In this document: piece by piece, positions 19,801-28,370 of the stretch | Layout of the letters: each line of letters begins with the position of its first letter | Numbering within the stretch: the stretch's first letter is position 1 | Source: Chloroflexus sp. Y-396-1 | GTDB taxonomy: Bacteria; Chloroflexota; Chloroflexia; Chloroflexales; Chloroflexaceae | Direction: 5' to 3' | Assembly (NCBI RefSeq): GCF_000516515.1 | Contig: NZ_KI911784.1 | Location: 1,644,881-1,708,880 of the forward strand | DNA: 64,000 nucleotides | Translations under genes and position numbers: made by a program | The notes under the pieces: generated by a model | Databases searched by the model: none | Told to the model about the DNA's origin: nothing | The model's input: the letters and a program-made list of their open reading frames with translations, nothing else

Positions 19801-20294
19801 GTGGGGGATCAGTGGGTAAAAACCCGCCCCTACAAGGCGGTAACGGGCATGATCAACGTTGAGAATCCACCTCTTCCGACAACGGTGGCGGTACAACACA
19901 TTCGTATGGGGATGTACCTGATAGACAAGGTAGATTGTCTATTGTACACCCATCCCATTCGTTAGGTTCCACCCATGATAGGGGTACAGCACTGCTGGCC
20001 CCAGCAGTGCCGCGCCCCAACACACATGAGGAACTATCCGCATCAGGTTGGCTGCGAATCTGTGCTATCCATCGACAGGTGTCATCCGTTGTGAAGCGAC
20101 GACAAGTCGTTCAGATAGACTCTGAATGAGAGACCATACCTTCCCGTTCCAACGTTGTCTACCCTCATCTTCTCATTCCTGGCCAGTCGCACCACCGCTA
20201 GAAGAGTAGCGATGCTCGCCAATCCTCCTTACCGCAGTGGTAGGATCGGCTTTCCAGCCCATAACAACCGGAGGCATCTCTGCCGGAGAGAACC
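19801..20294. other. Intergenic hairpin cluster
   Basis: No gene seen. It has two perfect inverted repeats: ATAGACAA (19921-19928) with TTGTCTAT (19935-19942, six-base loop), and GCACTGCTGG (19989-19998) with CCAGCAGTGC (20001-20010). A REP-like AACCCGCCCCTACAAGGCGG lies near 19826. The string TTGTCTATTGTACAC at 19935-19949 also occurs just upstream of the phasin-like gene (about 24057). Confidence 0.45.
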
Positions 20295-20693
20295 TTACGC
20301 CATAATAGCAATCATCACATTGCTGAGCACCAGCACCAGAATAATCACAAGCGCCGAAGGCCCAGCCCAACGTCCGAGGCGGGCAAAGGGAGTACGAGCT
20401 CCCATTAAAATATGCGCAACGACGGCGGTAGCCAAACCTAGGAAGGGATGCAGAATGAACGGGAAGCTAAGAAAGTAGGTGACACCGGCAAAAATACCAA
20501 CGAGCCAGTAGATCAAACCTAATGTTGCCTGAATATCGATCAAAACCGGAAAGATGCGGGTTACCAGACTGCGGGGCATATTAGGCCGATACGTAAACGC
20601 CAGATAAATCGCCGCAGCAACGATAATAACGGCTAACACCTCGCGACCGAATATCGCGTGAATGGAACGAACAGTAGCGAAGATCGGATCCAT
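20295..20693 (-). CDS. Small polytopic membrane protein
   Basis: 132 residues; ATG 20693 with AAAGGAG nine bases upstream. Four hydrophobic segments are visible (about residues 17-34, 45-65, 67-90 and 110-130), so it is an integral membrane protein with both termini on the same side. Histidines occur in or near helices (IHAIFGREV, LHPFLGLATAVVAHILMG), which could suggest heme or metal binding, but no known motif is matched. It lies immediately downstream of the SARP regulator on the same strand, with a 115-base gap. Function unknown. Confidence 0.7.
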   Translation of the reverse strand: MDPIFATVRSIHAIFGREVLAVIIVAAAIYLAFTYRPNMPRSLVTRIFPVLIDIQATLGLIYWLVGIFAGVTYFLSFPFILHPFLGLATAVVAHILMGARTPFARLGRWAGPSALVIILVLVLSNVMIAIMA

Positions 20694-20808
20694 GCGGAAT
20701 CACTCCTTTGAGAAATGAACGATTGTTGCACTGATGAGAAGGCTATCTGTGCCCCTACAACCAGGGCTACAGCCACCATACTCATTGTACAAATCTTCAC
20801 AAGTAGCG

Positions 20809-23800
20809 TCAAATCGGCTCATTCTGGCGAATGCGACGATAGAGAGCTTCCGTTTCAGGGAGTGGTTCAATCCCAAGTTCTTCACGCAATGCCTGCACAC
20901 AGCGCGTATACGAACGCATAGCCTGAGAACGACTACCGGCACGGGCATGGGCCCGCATCAAGAGTTGATAGGCCTCTTCATAACACCGATCACGACGCAG
21001 CACCTGTTCGGCGATTTGAATGGCCTCGTTATGACGACCCTCGGTACTGAGTTGCTCAGCATACGCAATCGCCGTCGCCAGATACCGTGCCAACAAACGT
21101 TCACGCTCTTCAATTGTCCACGGATCATACAATGCCTCGGCAAGATAATCACCCCGATAGAGTTGGAGGGCTGCCTGCGCACTCCGGCGGGCAAAATCGG
21201 GATCGGTGCTTGTTAATGCACTACTGGCGCGTAGTTCAAACTCATCAACATCGATCCACACCCCAAATGAAGGGGCAAAACTGTACGCCAGCCCTTGCCG
21301 ACGAATGAAGAAGGGCGGCACTCGTGGCGGGCGATGCGGTTCGAGCGCTGTATTCAGGGTGTTCAGCGTTACTTTGAACTGACGCTCCGCAGCTTCCAAA
21401 TCGGCTTCAGGCCAGAGCCAGGCACAAATCTGTTCGCGTTGTATCCAATTCCCGCGCATTGTGAGCAATAACTGAAAGAGCTGTCGGGCCTTTTCCCGTT
21501 GCCACTCACGGGCCTGAATCTCCTGATTGCCACGCCAGACCCGGAACGCTCCTAACATCTGTACTCGGAGGGTAAACCCCGGATGGTAGTCATCAACCGT
21601 ATCGTCGGAGGCAATCGAGGGAAATCCCTGTCGCAAGAGCTGTACAGCAACCTCGCGATACGCAGGCAAAGAGCGTGCCCGCAACAATAATGGCACTAAC
21701 GCGGCAATATCGCGCGGCCCGAAGAGACTGGGTCCAATTAAGACGCTCTCGTACCCATATTCAATTGCTTCCTGCATGACCTGTGCGACCAACGGCTCTA
21801 CCATCGCCGTTCGACCGGCCCGTAACGCAGCCAATGCCCGCCAGAGGTGCACCAGAAACAGACCAAACGTATCACGACCAGCCTGAAAACGTTGCTCGGC
21901 CTGGTCGAGCCATTCATAGCCACGTGGATCACCTGCTGCCAGGTTTACACTACCCAACGCCAGCAAGAACAACGCAGCAACCCATTCATCACCAGCAGAC
22001 GCTGCCAGCAAGAGCCCTTCACGAGCATCAGCCTCGGCACGAGCCAGGTCACCGGCGTGACCATGCAACAGCGTCAACCCCAGATAGCCCTCGGCACGGG
22101 TTCGTGGAACACTCACCTGTTGTAAAAGCCGTAACCCTCGACTATAGTGCTGGCGTGCGGCTTGGTCATCGCCACGGGCAATGACCTGATAGGCGTGACC
22201 AAGGCGTAACTCGGCGATAGCTTCAGTCACCGGATTATTGCTCTGCTGAGCTTCGCTCAGCATACGATGCGCGAAAGCCAACGCCTGTGGGCCACTGCCA
22301 AGCAGAGCACTGATAAGCGCCAACAATAAAAGTGGTTCCCGATGAGCGGTTGCTCGCATCAGAGATTGCTCGTTCCAGAGCCGTTCTTCGAGAAGTTGAC
22401 GAGCCTCGCGCAGTCGACCGGAACGTAGCAACAGGCGCGGCTGCAATGATTCAGCACGTGCTTGATAGAACTCGATCAACCCATGCTCACGAGCCAGCCG
22501 ATACGCCGTCTGCGCGAGGCGCTCGCCAACATTAGGCCGACCACGATTTGTCCAATTTTCTGCCTGCATCAACAACAGCTCGATTCGCTCGGCACCGTAT
22601 TGTCGTGGCAACAATTTAAGGGCACGACGTAAGAGATCGGTCGCTGGCGCTGGCTGAACTGTATCCAGGTAAATCGCAGCCTGGCCTCGCAAACAACGCG
22701 CCTGACCCAGCGGGTCATTCATGGCCGCAAATGCTCGTTCAGCACGCCGATACGCGGCTAACGCTGCTTCCAGACGGTTTAGTTGATGAAGAGCCGCAGC
22801 CTGAATCTCAACCAATTCGGGCGCTTCATCACCCGCAAGCGACAACCGTCGCATCCAATCCAGCACTGCTTCAGCACGTCGTTCGGCCAGCAGTTGACGC
22901 GCCAGGGGCAGAAATGTCGCTACAGCCGTCGGATCACCGGCGGCAATCTGGTGGTAAAGCGCACTCTCGTGATCGCCACGCTGTTGAAAATATGCTGCTG
23001 CTCGCCGGTGAAGCTGCGGCCACTCTGGATCGGCAGCAGCCCGACGTGTCAGCCAGGCGGCGATAATGGGTTGAAACCGCAGCCCCTGTTCACCAAACGG
23101 TTCAACAAAGAGGCGCCGCCGACGCAACTCGGTGATCATTAGCGACGCCTGAAGTGACGGATCGAGTGCAGTACAAACGTCAGGATCAATCCAACGGAGG
23201 CCAGCGCTTCGTTGCAGACAACGTCGTAGCGGTTCAGGGAGCGAGGCCAACACTTCACGTTCAAGATATTCATCAAGCGCAGGGGCTGGCAGATCGCGCA
23301 ACCCTAACGCACGCCGCCAATCAGTTGCATCGAGCGCGATACGCAGAGCCAGCGCCCAACCAGCACTCAGCGCAAGTAACTCGTCGAAGTCAGGTGGTAA
23401 GGGACGACCGGCTTGCTGCCAGAGCGCAGTTGCTTCATCAGCAGTAAAAGCGAGTTCAGTTGGCTCGATCACTAATGCCTCACCTCGCAGACGTGCAGTA
23501 GCGATTAACGGTGAGTCAGGCTCACGTCGCCCGGCTAATACCAGATGCAACCGCGGAGGCTGGGCTACAATCAGCCGTTCGATCAATGATCGCAGCTCTG
23601 GCCGCTCATCAATATAGTGGGCATCATCAATAACCAGTAAGGTTTCATCATCGAGTTCACTGGTTAAGGCATTAATGAGAGCATCAATAGTTGCCGGCGG
23701 ATTAGAATCGGCAAAGGACACTACTCGGCTCAATGCAGCCACAAGATGGCGAAGGAGACTACGCGGATCATCACTGGCATCAGCACGACACCAGGCTGCC

Positions 23801-24012
23801 GGCCAGCCACCCTGCGTAGCCAACATCGCTAAAGCGACCGTCTTACCACTTCCGGGAGGCGCCACAACAATGGTAAGCGGCGCTTCGAGGGCAATTGCGA
23901 ACAAATGTTCTACACGCCCACGACGCACACGGTGTAACGGCGCTGGTGGGGGCAGCAGACGGGGTCGCAAAAGAGATTCGTTATACTCACCTGTAACCGT
24001 TTGTGATACCAT
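20809..24012 (-). CDS. SARP/MalT-type ATP-dependent transcriptional regulator (P-loop, TPR, winged helix, BTAD)
   Basis: 1067 residues. The N-terminal STAND-type ATPase has Walker A VVAPPGSGKTVA (Lys57) and Walker B LLVIDDAHY. It is followed by helical LuxR/MalT-like and TPR repeats (about 350-800). An OmpR-type winged helix comes next (about 810-910; LRVQMLGAFRVWRGNQE, EWQREKARQLFQLLL, ERQFKVTLNTLNTAL). A C-terminal bacterial transcriptional activation domain (BTAD) ends ELGIEPLPETEALYRRIRQ. Such proteins sense a ligand, oligomerise with ATP and activate promoters. It is divergent from the phasin-like gene at 24084 with only 71 bases between them, so that gene is a natural target. I could not identify a Shine-Dalgarno sequence at the ATG, but the domain start supports it. 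Confidence 0.9.
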   Translation of the reverse strand: MVSQTVTGEYNESLLRPRLLPPPAPLHRVRRGRVEHLFAIALEAPLTIVVAPPGSGKTVALAMLATQGGWPAAWCRADASDDPRSLLRHLVAALSRVVSFADSNPPATIDALINALTSELDDETLLVIDDAHYIDERPELRSLIERLIVAQPPRLHLVLAGRREPDSPLIATARLRGEALVIEPTELAFTADEATALWQQAGRPLPPDFDELLALSAGWALALRIALDATDWRRALGLRDLPAPALDEYLEREVLASLPEPLRRCLQRSAGLRWIDPDVCTALDPSLQASLMITELRRRRLFVEPFGEQGLRFQPIIAAWLTRRAAADPEWPQLHRRAAAYFQQRGDHESALYHQIAAGDPTAVATFLPLARQLLAERRAEAVLDWMRRLSLAGDEAPELVEIQAAALHQLNRLEAALAAYRRAERAFAAMNDPLGQARCLRGQAAIYLDTVQPAPATDLLRRALKLLPRQYGAERIELLLMQAENWTNRGRPNVGERLAQTAYRLAREHGLIEFYQARAESLQPRLLLRSGRLREARQLLEERLWNEQSLMRATAHREPLLLLALISALLGSGPQALAFAHRMLSEAQQSNNPVTEAIAELRLGHAYQVIARGDDQAARQHYSRGLRLLQQVSVPRTRAEGYLGLTLLHGHAGDLARAEADAREGLLLAASAGDEWVAALFLLALGSVNLAAGDPRGYEWLDQAEQRFQAGRDTFGLFLVHLWRALAALRAGRTAMVEPLVAQVMQEAIEYGYESVLIGPSLFGPRDIAALVPLLLRARSLPAYREVAVQLLRQGFPSIASDDTVDDYHPGFTLRVQMLGAFRVWRGNQEIQAREWQREKARQLFQLLLTMRGNWIQREQICAWLWPEADLEAAERQFKVTLNTLNTALEPHRPPRVPPFFIRRQGLAYSFAPSFGVWIDVDEFELRASSALTSTDPDFARRSAQAALQLYRGDYLAEALYDPWTIEERERLLARYLATAIAYAEQLSTEGRHNEAIQIAEQVLRRDRCYEEAYQLLMRAHARAGSRSQAMRSYTRCVQALREELGIEPLPETEALYRRIRQNEPI

Positions 24013-24083
24013 GAGAGAGGCAGAGATCGTCGTCGTTCAACCGTACCGTTAGTGCTTGTCTATTGTACACAGGGTCAGATACA

Positions 24084-24383
24084 ATGTCGAACAACAACGA
24101 AGAACACCGACATCCAACATCCGATCGGCCCGAAACACCCGATCTGACCGATCCGATGTTCCAATCTATCCGAGCCTGGAATGAACTCCTCGCCGCTAGT
24201 ACTGATATGGCATTCGACCTGGTTCTAAAGAACTGGGATTACAGCCGGAGTTTGCGCCATTCTACCGAACAGGCTGTTGCCGACGCGATTCGCACCCAGC
24301 AACGCCTGAGCCAGGAAATGTTACAGGCGTGGCAGGGATACGTGGGTGACATTCAATCTATCATTCGACGCATGCGTAAATAA
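24084..24383 (+). CDS. Small helical protein, candidate phasin or PHA-synthase accessory protein
   Basis: 99 residues from ATG 24084 (an in-frame ATG 21 bases earlier is less likely). After a charged, disordered N-terminus comes an amphipathic helical region (FQSIRAWNELLAASTDMAFD, then SLRHSTEQAVADAIRTQQRL, ending SIIRRMRK). The pattern is like PhaE/PhaM-type or phasin proteins that coat polyhydroxyalkanoate granules. Context supports this: it converges on phaB (24407) and phaA and is divergent from the SARP regulator. No phaC synthase is in the window. Function is inferred from composition and neighbours, not from a recognised domain. Confidence 0.6.
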   Translation: MSNNNEEHRHPTSDRPETPDLTDPMFQSIRAWNELLAASTDMAFDLVLKNWDYSRSLRHSTEQAVADAIRTQQRLSQEMLQAWQGYVGDIQSIIRRMRK

Positions 24384-24406
24384 TCGCGTCAGCAACGTGG
24401 TACCGG

Positions 24407-25150
24407 TTACATATACACGCCGCCGTTAACATTGATCTGTTGGCCGGTGATATAATCACCATCGGCGGCAAGAAAGACAACGGCTTTAGCAATCTCTTCA
24501 GGCAAGCCAAACCGTCCCATGGGGATACGGGCCTTGATTTGTTCCTGAATCTGCTCAGGTACCTTGGCCAACATATCGGTGATTGTAAAGCCGGGGGCCA
24601 ATGCGTTCACGGTAATGTTGTATTTCGCCAGCTCTAGCGCTGCCGTCTTGGTAAAAGCAATAATGCCCCCTTTTGAAGCTGCATAGTTGGCCTGACCGAA
24701 ATTACCGGCTTGCCCAACAAATGAGCTAATGTTGATGATCCGACCGTATTTCTGCTCGATCATCGGCTGCATAACCGCCGTTGTGCAATAGTAAACGCTG
24801 TTGAGATTATTCTGAATAACCGTGCTCCAATCCTCATCGGTCAGCTTGCGCAACGTGCGGTCACGAGTAATACCGGCATTATTGACCAGAATATCAACCC
24901 GTCCCCACCGATCAAGGACTTGCTGAACCATCCGGCGTGCTTCGTCAGCCTGACTGACATTGGCCTGGACCGGCATCGCTTCACCACCATTGGCAATAAT
25001 GGTGTTCACCACCTCCTGTGCCGCTGCCTCACTACTATTGTAATTAACCGCAACTTTTGCCCCTTCGGCGGCCAAAGCTAGCGCGATTGCTCTCCCAATA
25101 CCGCGTGAAGCACCCGTAACAATTGCCACCCGACCGGTCAACTTTCCCAT
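24407..25150 (-). CDS. phaB: Acetoacetyl-CoA reductase / 3-oxoacyl-ACP reductase (SDR)
   Basis: 247 residues. The start at 25150 is set by GGGGAGG five bases upstream; the longer frame reaching back to the thiolase stop adds 31 residues without a motif. Short-chain dehydrogenase: NADP(H) loop VTGASRGIGRAIA, NNAGITRD, the catalytic Ser-Tyr-Lys in ISSFVGQAGNFGQANYAASK, and the end GDYITGQQINVNGG. It reduces acetoacetyl-CoA to (R)-3-hydroxybutyryl-CoA with NADPH, the second step of PHB synthesis; a FabG role is the alternative. The thiolase upstream on the same strand, 93 bases away, and the phasin-like neighbour favour the PHB role. Confidence 0.87.
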   Translation of the reverse strand: MGKLTGRVAIVTGASRGIGRAIALALAAEGAKVAVNYNSSEAAAQEVVNTIIANGGEAMPVQANVSQADEARRMVQQVLDRWGRVDILVNNAGITRDRTLRKLTDEDWSTVIQNNLNSVYYCTTAVMQPMIEQKYGRIINISSFVGQAGNFGQANYAASKGGIIAFTKTAALELAKYNITVNALAPGFTITDMLAKVPEQIQEQIKARIPMGRFGLPEEIAKAVVFLAADGDYITGQQINVNGGVYM

Positions 25151-25243
25151 TCTTGCCTCCCCAACGCAGATTATGTTTGTATTCCTTGAGCCGATGGTAG
25201 CAATCGTTGCACCACCGGCTCGTGCCTCACAATTGTAGCACAC

Positions 25244-26431
25244 CTACATCCGTTCAAATATCGCGGCAATACCCTGTCCACCGCCAATACACATGGTCAC
25301 CAGAGCATACCGTCCCCCGATCCGATGCAACTCGTGAATCGCCTTGACCGCGAGAATACAACCGGTGGCGCCAATTGGGTGACCCAGTGAAATACCACTG
25401 CCGTTAGGATTCGTCCGGTCTGGCGGCAATTCTAATTCGCGCATCACCGCAAGCGCCTGGGCAGCAAAGGCTTCGTTGACTTCAAAGAGATCGATGTCTG
25501 TGATCCGTAAGCCGGTACGTTCGAGCAGGCGACGTACAGCAGGTACCGGGCCAATACCCATATATTTGGGTTCAACTGCCGCGTGACTATACCCTACCAA
25601 CCGCGCCAACGGCTTGTAGCCCCGTCGCTCGGCAGTAGCCCGATCCATCAATACCACAGCAGCAGCCGCGTCGTTGATACTCGAGGCATTACCGGCCGTC
25701 ACCGATCCATCCTTCAAGAACACCGGACGGAGTTTCGCCAGTTTATCGAGGGACGTATCGCGTCGTACCCCTTCATCCACCGTGAACTCGGCCGTTCCCC
25801 CCTTCACTTTAATCTCAACCGGCACAATCTGATTGGCAAAGCGCCCTTCATCAATAGCGCGTGCAGCCCGCATATGGCTCTCGTATGCCAGTTGATCCTG
25901 ATCTTCGCGGCTAATCCCCCACTTCGCAGCCACGTTTTCTGCCGTGACCCCCATATGGCAATCGTCGAATGGATCGGTCAGCGCACCGACCATCATATCG
26001 ACTACCTTCGAGTCGTTCATCCGCGCACCAAAGCGCATTGCCGGGAGGCTATACGGACCACGGCTCATACATTCGGCGCCACCCGCGACCGCCGCTTCAA
26101 CATCACCCTGCAAAATGTACTGAGCTGCCGAAACAATGGCCTGCAAACCACTGCCACACAGCCGGTTGAGCGTCAACGCCGGTGTTTCTACCGATAAACC
26201 ACCGCGAACGGCGGCATAGCGGGCCATATACATATCGTGCGGTTCAGTGTTGATCACGTGCCCGAAGACCACGTGACCAATTTCATCAGGTTGAACACCA
26301 GCCCGTGCCACCGCCTCGCGGGTAACGAGTGCTGCTAGCTCGGTAGGGGGATGATCTTTCAGACTACCGCCAAACGTCCCAATAGCCGTGCGCACGCCGC
26401 TAAGCACTACGACTTCGCGCTTCTCACTCAT
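25244..26431 (-). CDS. phaA: Acetyl-CoA C-acetyltransferase (thiolase)
   Basis: 395 residues; ATG 26431 with AAGGAGG six bases upstream. It condenses two acetyl-CoA to acetoacetyl-CoA (reversible), the first step of PHB synthesis or the last of beta-oxidation. Active-site residues are in place: nucleophile Cys92 in NRLCGSGLQAI, the His of SLGHPIGATG, and the second Cys in MCIGGGQGIA. Length and sequence are typical of biosynthetic thiolases. It forms an operon-like pair with phaB. Confidence 0.93.
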   Translation of the reverse strand: MSEKREVVVLSGVRTAIGTFGGSLKDHPPTELAALVTREAVARAGVQPDEIGHVVFGHVINTEPHDMYMARYAAVRGGLSVETPALTLNRLCGSGLQAIVSAAQYILQGDVEAAVAGGAECMSRGPYSLPAMRFGARMNDSKVVDMMVGALTDPFDDCHMGVTAENVAAKWGISREDQDQLAYESHMRAARAIDEGRFANQIVPVEIKVKGGTAEFTVDEGVRRDTSLDKLAKLRPVFLKDGSVTAGNASSINDAAAAVVLMDRATAERRGYKPLARLVGYSHAAVEPKYMGIGPVPAVRRLLERTGLRITDIDLFEVNEAFAAQALAVMRELELPPDRTNPNGSGISLGHPIGATGCILAVKAIHELHRIGGRYALVTMCIGGGQGIAAIFERM

Positions 26432-27083
26432 GACAACCTCCTTGCGACGGATCGCCGGGCGACTCCGCCGGTTACTTGCCGAACTTCAAGGAACGATTAC
26501 AATTATATCAGTATCAGCAACATGTTTTATACTGAATATCCAGAGGAGACCGAAGAGATTGCATATCGGCAAGTGGTGGATAACAAAAGATACCTGGAGG
26601 ATAGCAAGTGTCTTTAGAGTTCATCCTACTGCCGATAAGAGAGTGTAGCCGTGCATCGGATCTTCAGCGAGTCCCTGAGCGTGACTGTAAGGTATGTGAG
26701 TACATGATTAAAAACGATGATCTCGGAGAGTCGGTTCGGTCTTCGAGGGCAAGGTGCCCTCGTGCCCGAAGTAATGTGCGTAAGAGTACCTCGCGCTTGT
26801 CGCGATGAAAGCACCTGATACCAACCCTTCCTGTGAAAACTGTGTCTCATTCGATTACCCTGGTGCGCCAACTAGAGAAACGTGCGTAAGTGAGTGAGGG
26901 TTGCCCCATACCGGTTAGCAGGATCATACTAGTTCTTCTCGACAGGATTGGTATGAGAGCGCGGGCGTCTACCCGTGTCTTTAGAGATACCTGCTCCGAG
27001 TAACCAAGCTGTAACTTCATGTGGTATATTTCACATACTTCATACAACAGATTTCCGCATCAATCCATAGCAGGAGGCTGGGC
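26432..27083. other. Intergenic region, no gene recognised
   Basis: About 650 bases with no supported coding frame. It has a hairpin GAGGGCAAGGTGCCCTC (about 26746-26762), and GTGTCTTTAGAG occurs twice (about 26608 and 26974) as a direct repeat 366 bases apart. GACAGGATTGGTATGAGAGC near 26941 resembles the left part of repeat R2. Confidence 0.4.
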
Positions 27084-27632
27084 ATGGCCCAACGCAGTGT
27101 AGCGATGAGCAGTGTATCATTGAAAGACAACCGGCAAGTTACGATCAGACCCCTGGCCGAGAGTGATCGTGCAGCATTGACCGATTTCGGATTGAGTCTG
27201 CCCAAAGATGATCTGCTTTATCTCGAAGAAGACTTCACTAATCCCGAAATCATTACACGCTTAGTGAATGCCTCATACGCCGAGAACTGGCGACAAATTG
27301 TCGCTATTGCCGACGACGGTTCGATAGCCGCATACGCTTCAGCTCGCCGCGTACCAGGATGGTCAAATCACGTGGCCGAGCTACGGCTCCTTGTCAAGCC
27401 CGGTTGGCGACGCTGCGGGCTTGGGATGCAGATGGCCCAGGCCATTGTTGAAACCGCTCGCGATCTGGGCGCCCAAAAGGTGACAGTCGCTATGCTGGCT
27501 GCCTTGAAGGCCGGTCAGGCCATCTTCTCACGATTGGGATTTGCCGTCGAAGGCCAGTTAACGCGCCACGCTATTGACCGTAACGGTGAACTGCACGATG
27601 TGGTGATTATGTCGGCATTCTTGAAGGTGTAG
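27084..27632 (+). CDS. GNAT-family N-acetyltransferase
   Basis: 182 residues from ATG 27084, preceded by CAGGAGG; an upstream in-frame start lacks a signal. The acetyl-CoA-binding core is visible: LRLLVKPGWRRCGLGMQMAQ (motif A with the R/Q-x2-G-x-G/A-like loop), VTVAMLAALKAGQAIFSRLG and FAVEGQLTRHAIDRNG. It transfers an acetyl group to an amine; the substrate cannot be inferred. It stands alone between phaA and the SAM-riboswitch operon. Confidence 0.82.
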   Translation: MAQRSVAMSSVSLKDNRQVTIRPLAESDRAALTDFGLSLPKDDLLYLEEDFTNPEIITRLVNASYAENWRQIVAIADDGSIAAYASARRVPGWSNHVAELRLLVKPGWRRCGLGMQMAQAIVETARDLGAQKVTVAMLAALKAGQAIFSRLGFAVEGQLTRHAIDRNGELHDVVIMSAFLKV

Positions 27633-27639
27633 GGCGGCT

Positions 27640-28112
27640 GTAAGGTTTTTCAGAGTTTTCAGTTTCGGGTCACATTCGACAACCGAACTGTTCAAAATGT
27701 AGAGTGACACGACGCACATTACGCACCCGCTGACAGCAAACCCTGATCTTCGCTCTTTCCCTGGGAGTGCGGGCCTCTGGCCCGCATGTGTGATGTTATG
27801 CTTCAGCGCAGATTGCCCGTGCGCTGTTAGTGCAAGTCTAGAATCGTGAGCCTCTGGCCTGCATCGGACGCGGTGCGGCTATACCCCATTGGTTAGCGCA
27901 TTAGCATACCATCAACCCTCGTTTACGGGGGCGCCAGTCCCTACCACTGCGCTGACGGGCATGATCGGCAAGCCAACGGAGATTGGCCACAGACGTTCGG
28001 CAGGACGGGAAGTTGCGCGACTCCGTACAGGCCGCGGAGAGGTTGAGAACCTCTCACTCCTCTCCACTCTCTCCTCAGTGACCACTGTCAGAGAGGAAAG
28101 AACTTTGAGAAC
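27640..28112 (+). repeat. Dispersed repeat R3, copy a
   Basis: Non-coding. It aligns in order with 33340-33670: TTTTCAGAGTTTTCAGTTTC near 27650, CTGACAGCAAACCCTGATCT then TTTCCCTGGGAGTGCGG (27730-27770), and a CT-rich end ACCTCTCACTCCTCTCC (28049-28065). Its left end also resembles the reversed right end of R1, so R1 and R3 may be related. It contains GCGGGCCTCTGGCCCGC and GAGAGGTTGAGAACCTCTC (28037-28055) hairpins. Confidence 0.5.
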
Positions 28113-28134
28113 CCCAAGATCATCCAATTCACCA

Positions 28135-28163
28135 TTGACAATAACCCATCCCCCTGCTATACT
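28135..28163 (+). promoter_or_regulatory. Promoter of the SAM-riboswitch operon
   Basis: TTGACA (28135-28140), a 17-base spacer, TATACT (28158-28163): a near-consensus sigma70 promoter. The transcript would start around 28170, shortly before riboswitch helix P1. Confidence 0.88.
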
Positions 28164-28192
28164 CAGCCGTAATTGTATTGCAGAACGCTGCA

Positions 28193-28295
28193 CTCATCTA
28201 GAGCGGTGGAGGGACCGGCCCTACGAAACCGCGCCAACCCGGCGGAATCAAACCTGACGGGTGGCAACTCCGGCAGCAGAACGCTGGCAGATGAG
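28193..28295 (+). promoter_or_regulatory. SAM-I riboswitch (S-box)
   Basis: P1 is CTCATC (28193-28198) with GATGAG (28290-28295). The conserved core AGAGCGGTGGAGGGACCGGC with CCTACGAAACC and GCCAACCC follows, then GGTGGCAACTCC and the closing region. This is the classic S-box. SAM binding is known to stabilise P1. Here the 3' strand of P1 extended by two bases (GATGAGAG, 28290-28297) is complementary to CTCTCATC (28343-28350), the 5' strand of the terminator. Low SAM would therefore form an antiterminator and allow transcription; high SAM frees the terminator. Confidence 0.95.
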
Positions 28296-28342
28296 AGGAG
28301 AGCGGCGTCTTCTCGCCAATCGGCAGGAGCGCGTCATCTAAT

Positions 28343-28370
28343 CTCTCATCGCCCCGATGAGAGGTTTTTT
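28343..28370 (+). terminator. Riboswitch-controlled terminator overlapping the ribosome binding site
   Basis: CTCTCATC (28343-28350), loop GCCCC, GATGAGAG (28356-28363), then G and six T (28365-28370). The T-tract abuts the ATG at 28371, and the only plausible Shine-Dalgarno (GAGAGG, 28359-28364) lies in the 3' stem. The hairpin could therefore block both elongation and translation. Confidence 0.9.

Noticed and set aside
25151-25243. 31-residue N-terminal extension of PhaB reaching the thiolase stop
   Set aside because: A strong GGGGAGG ribosome binding site and the conserved SDR start place translation at 25150.
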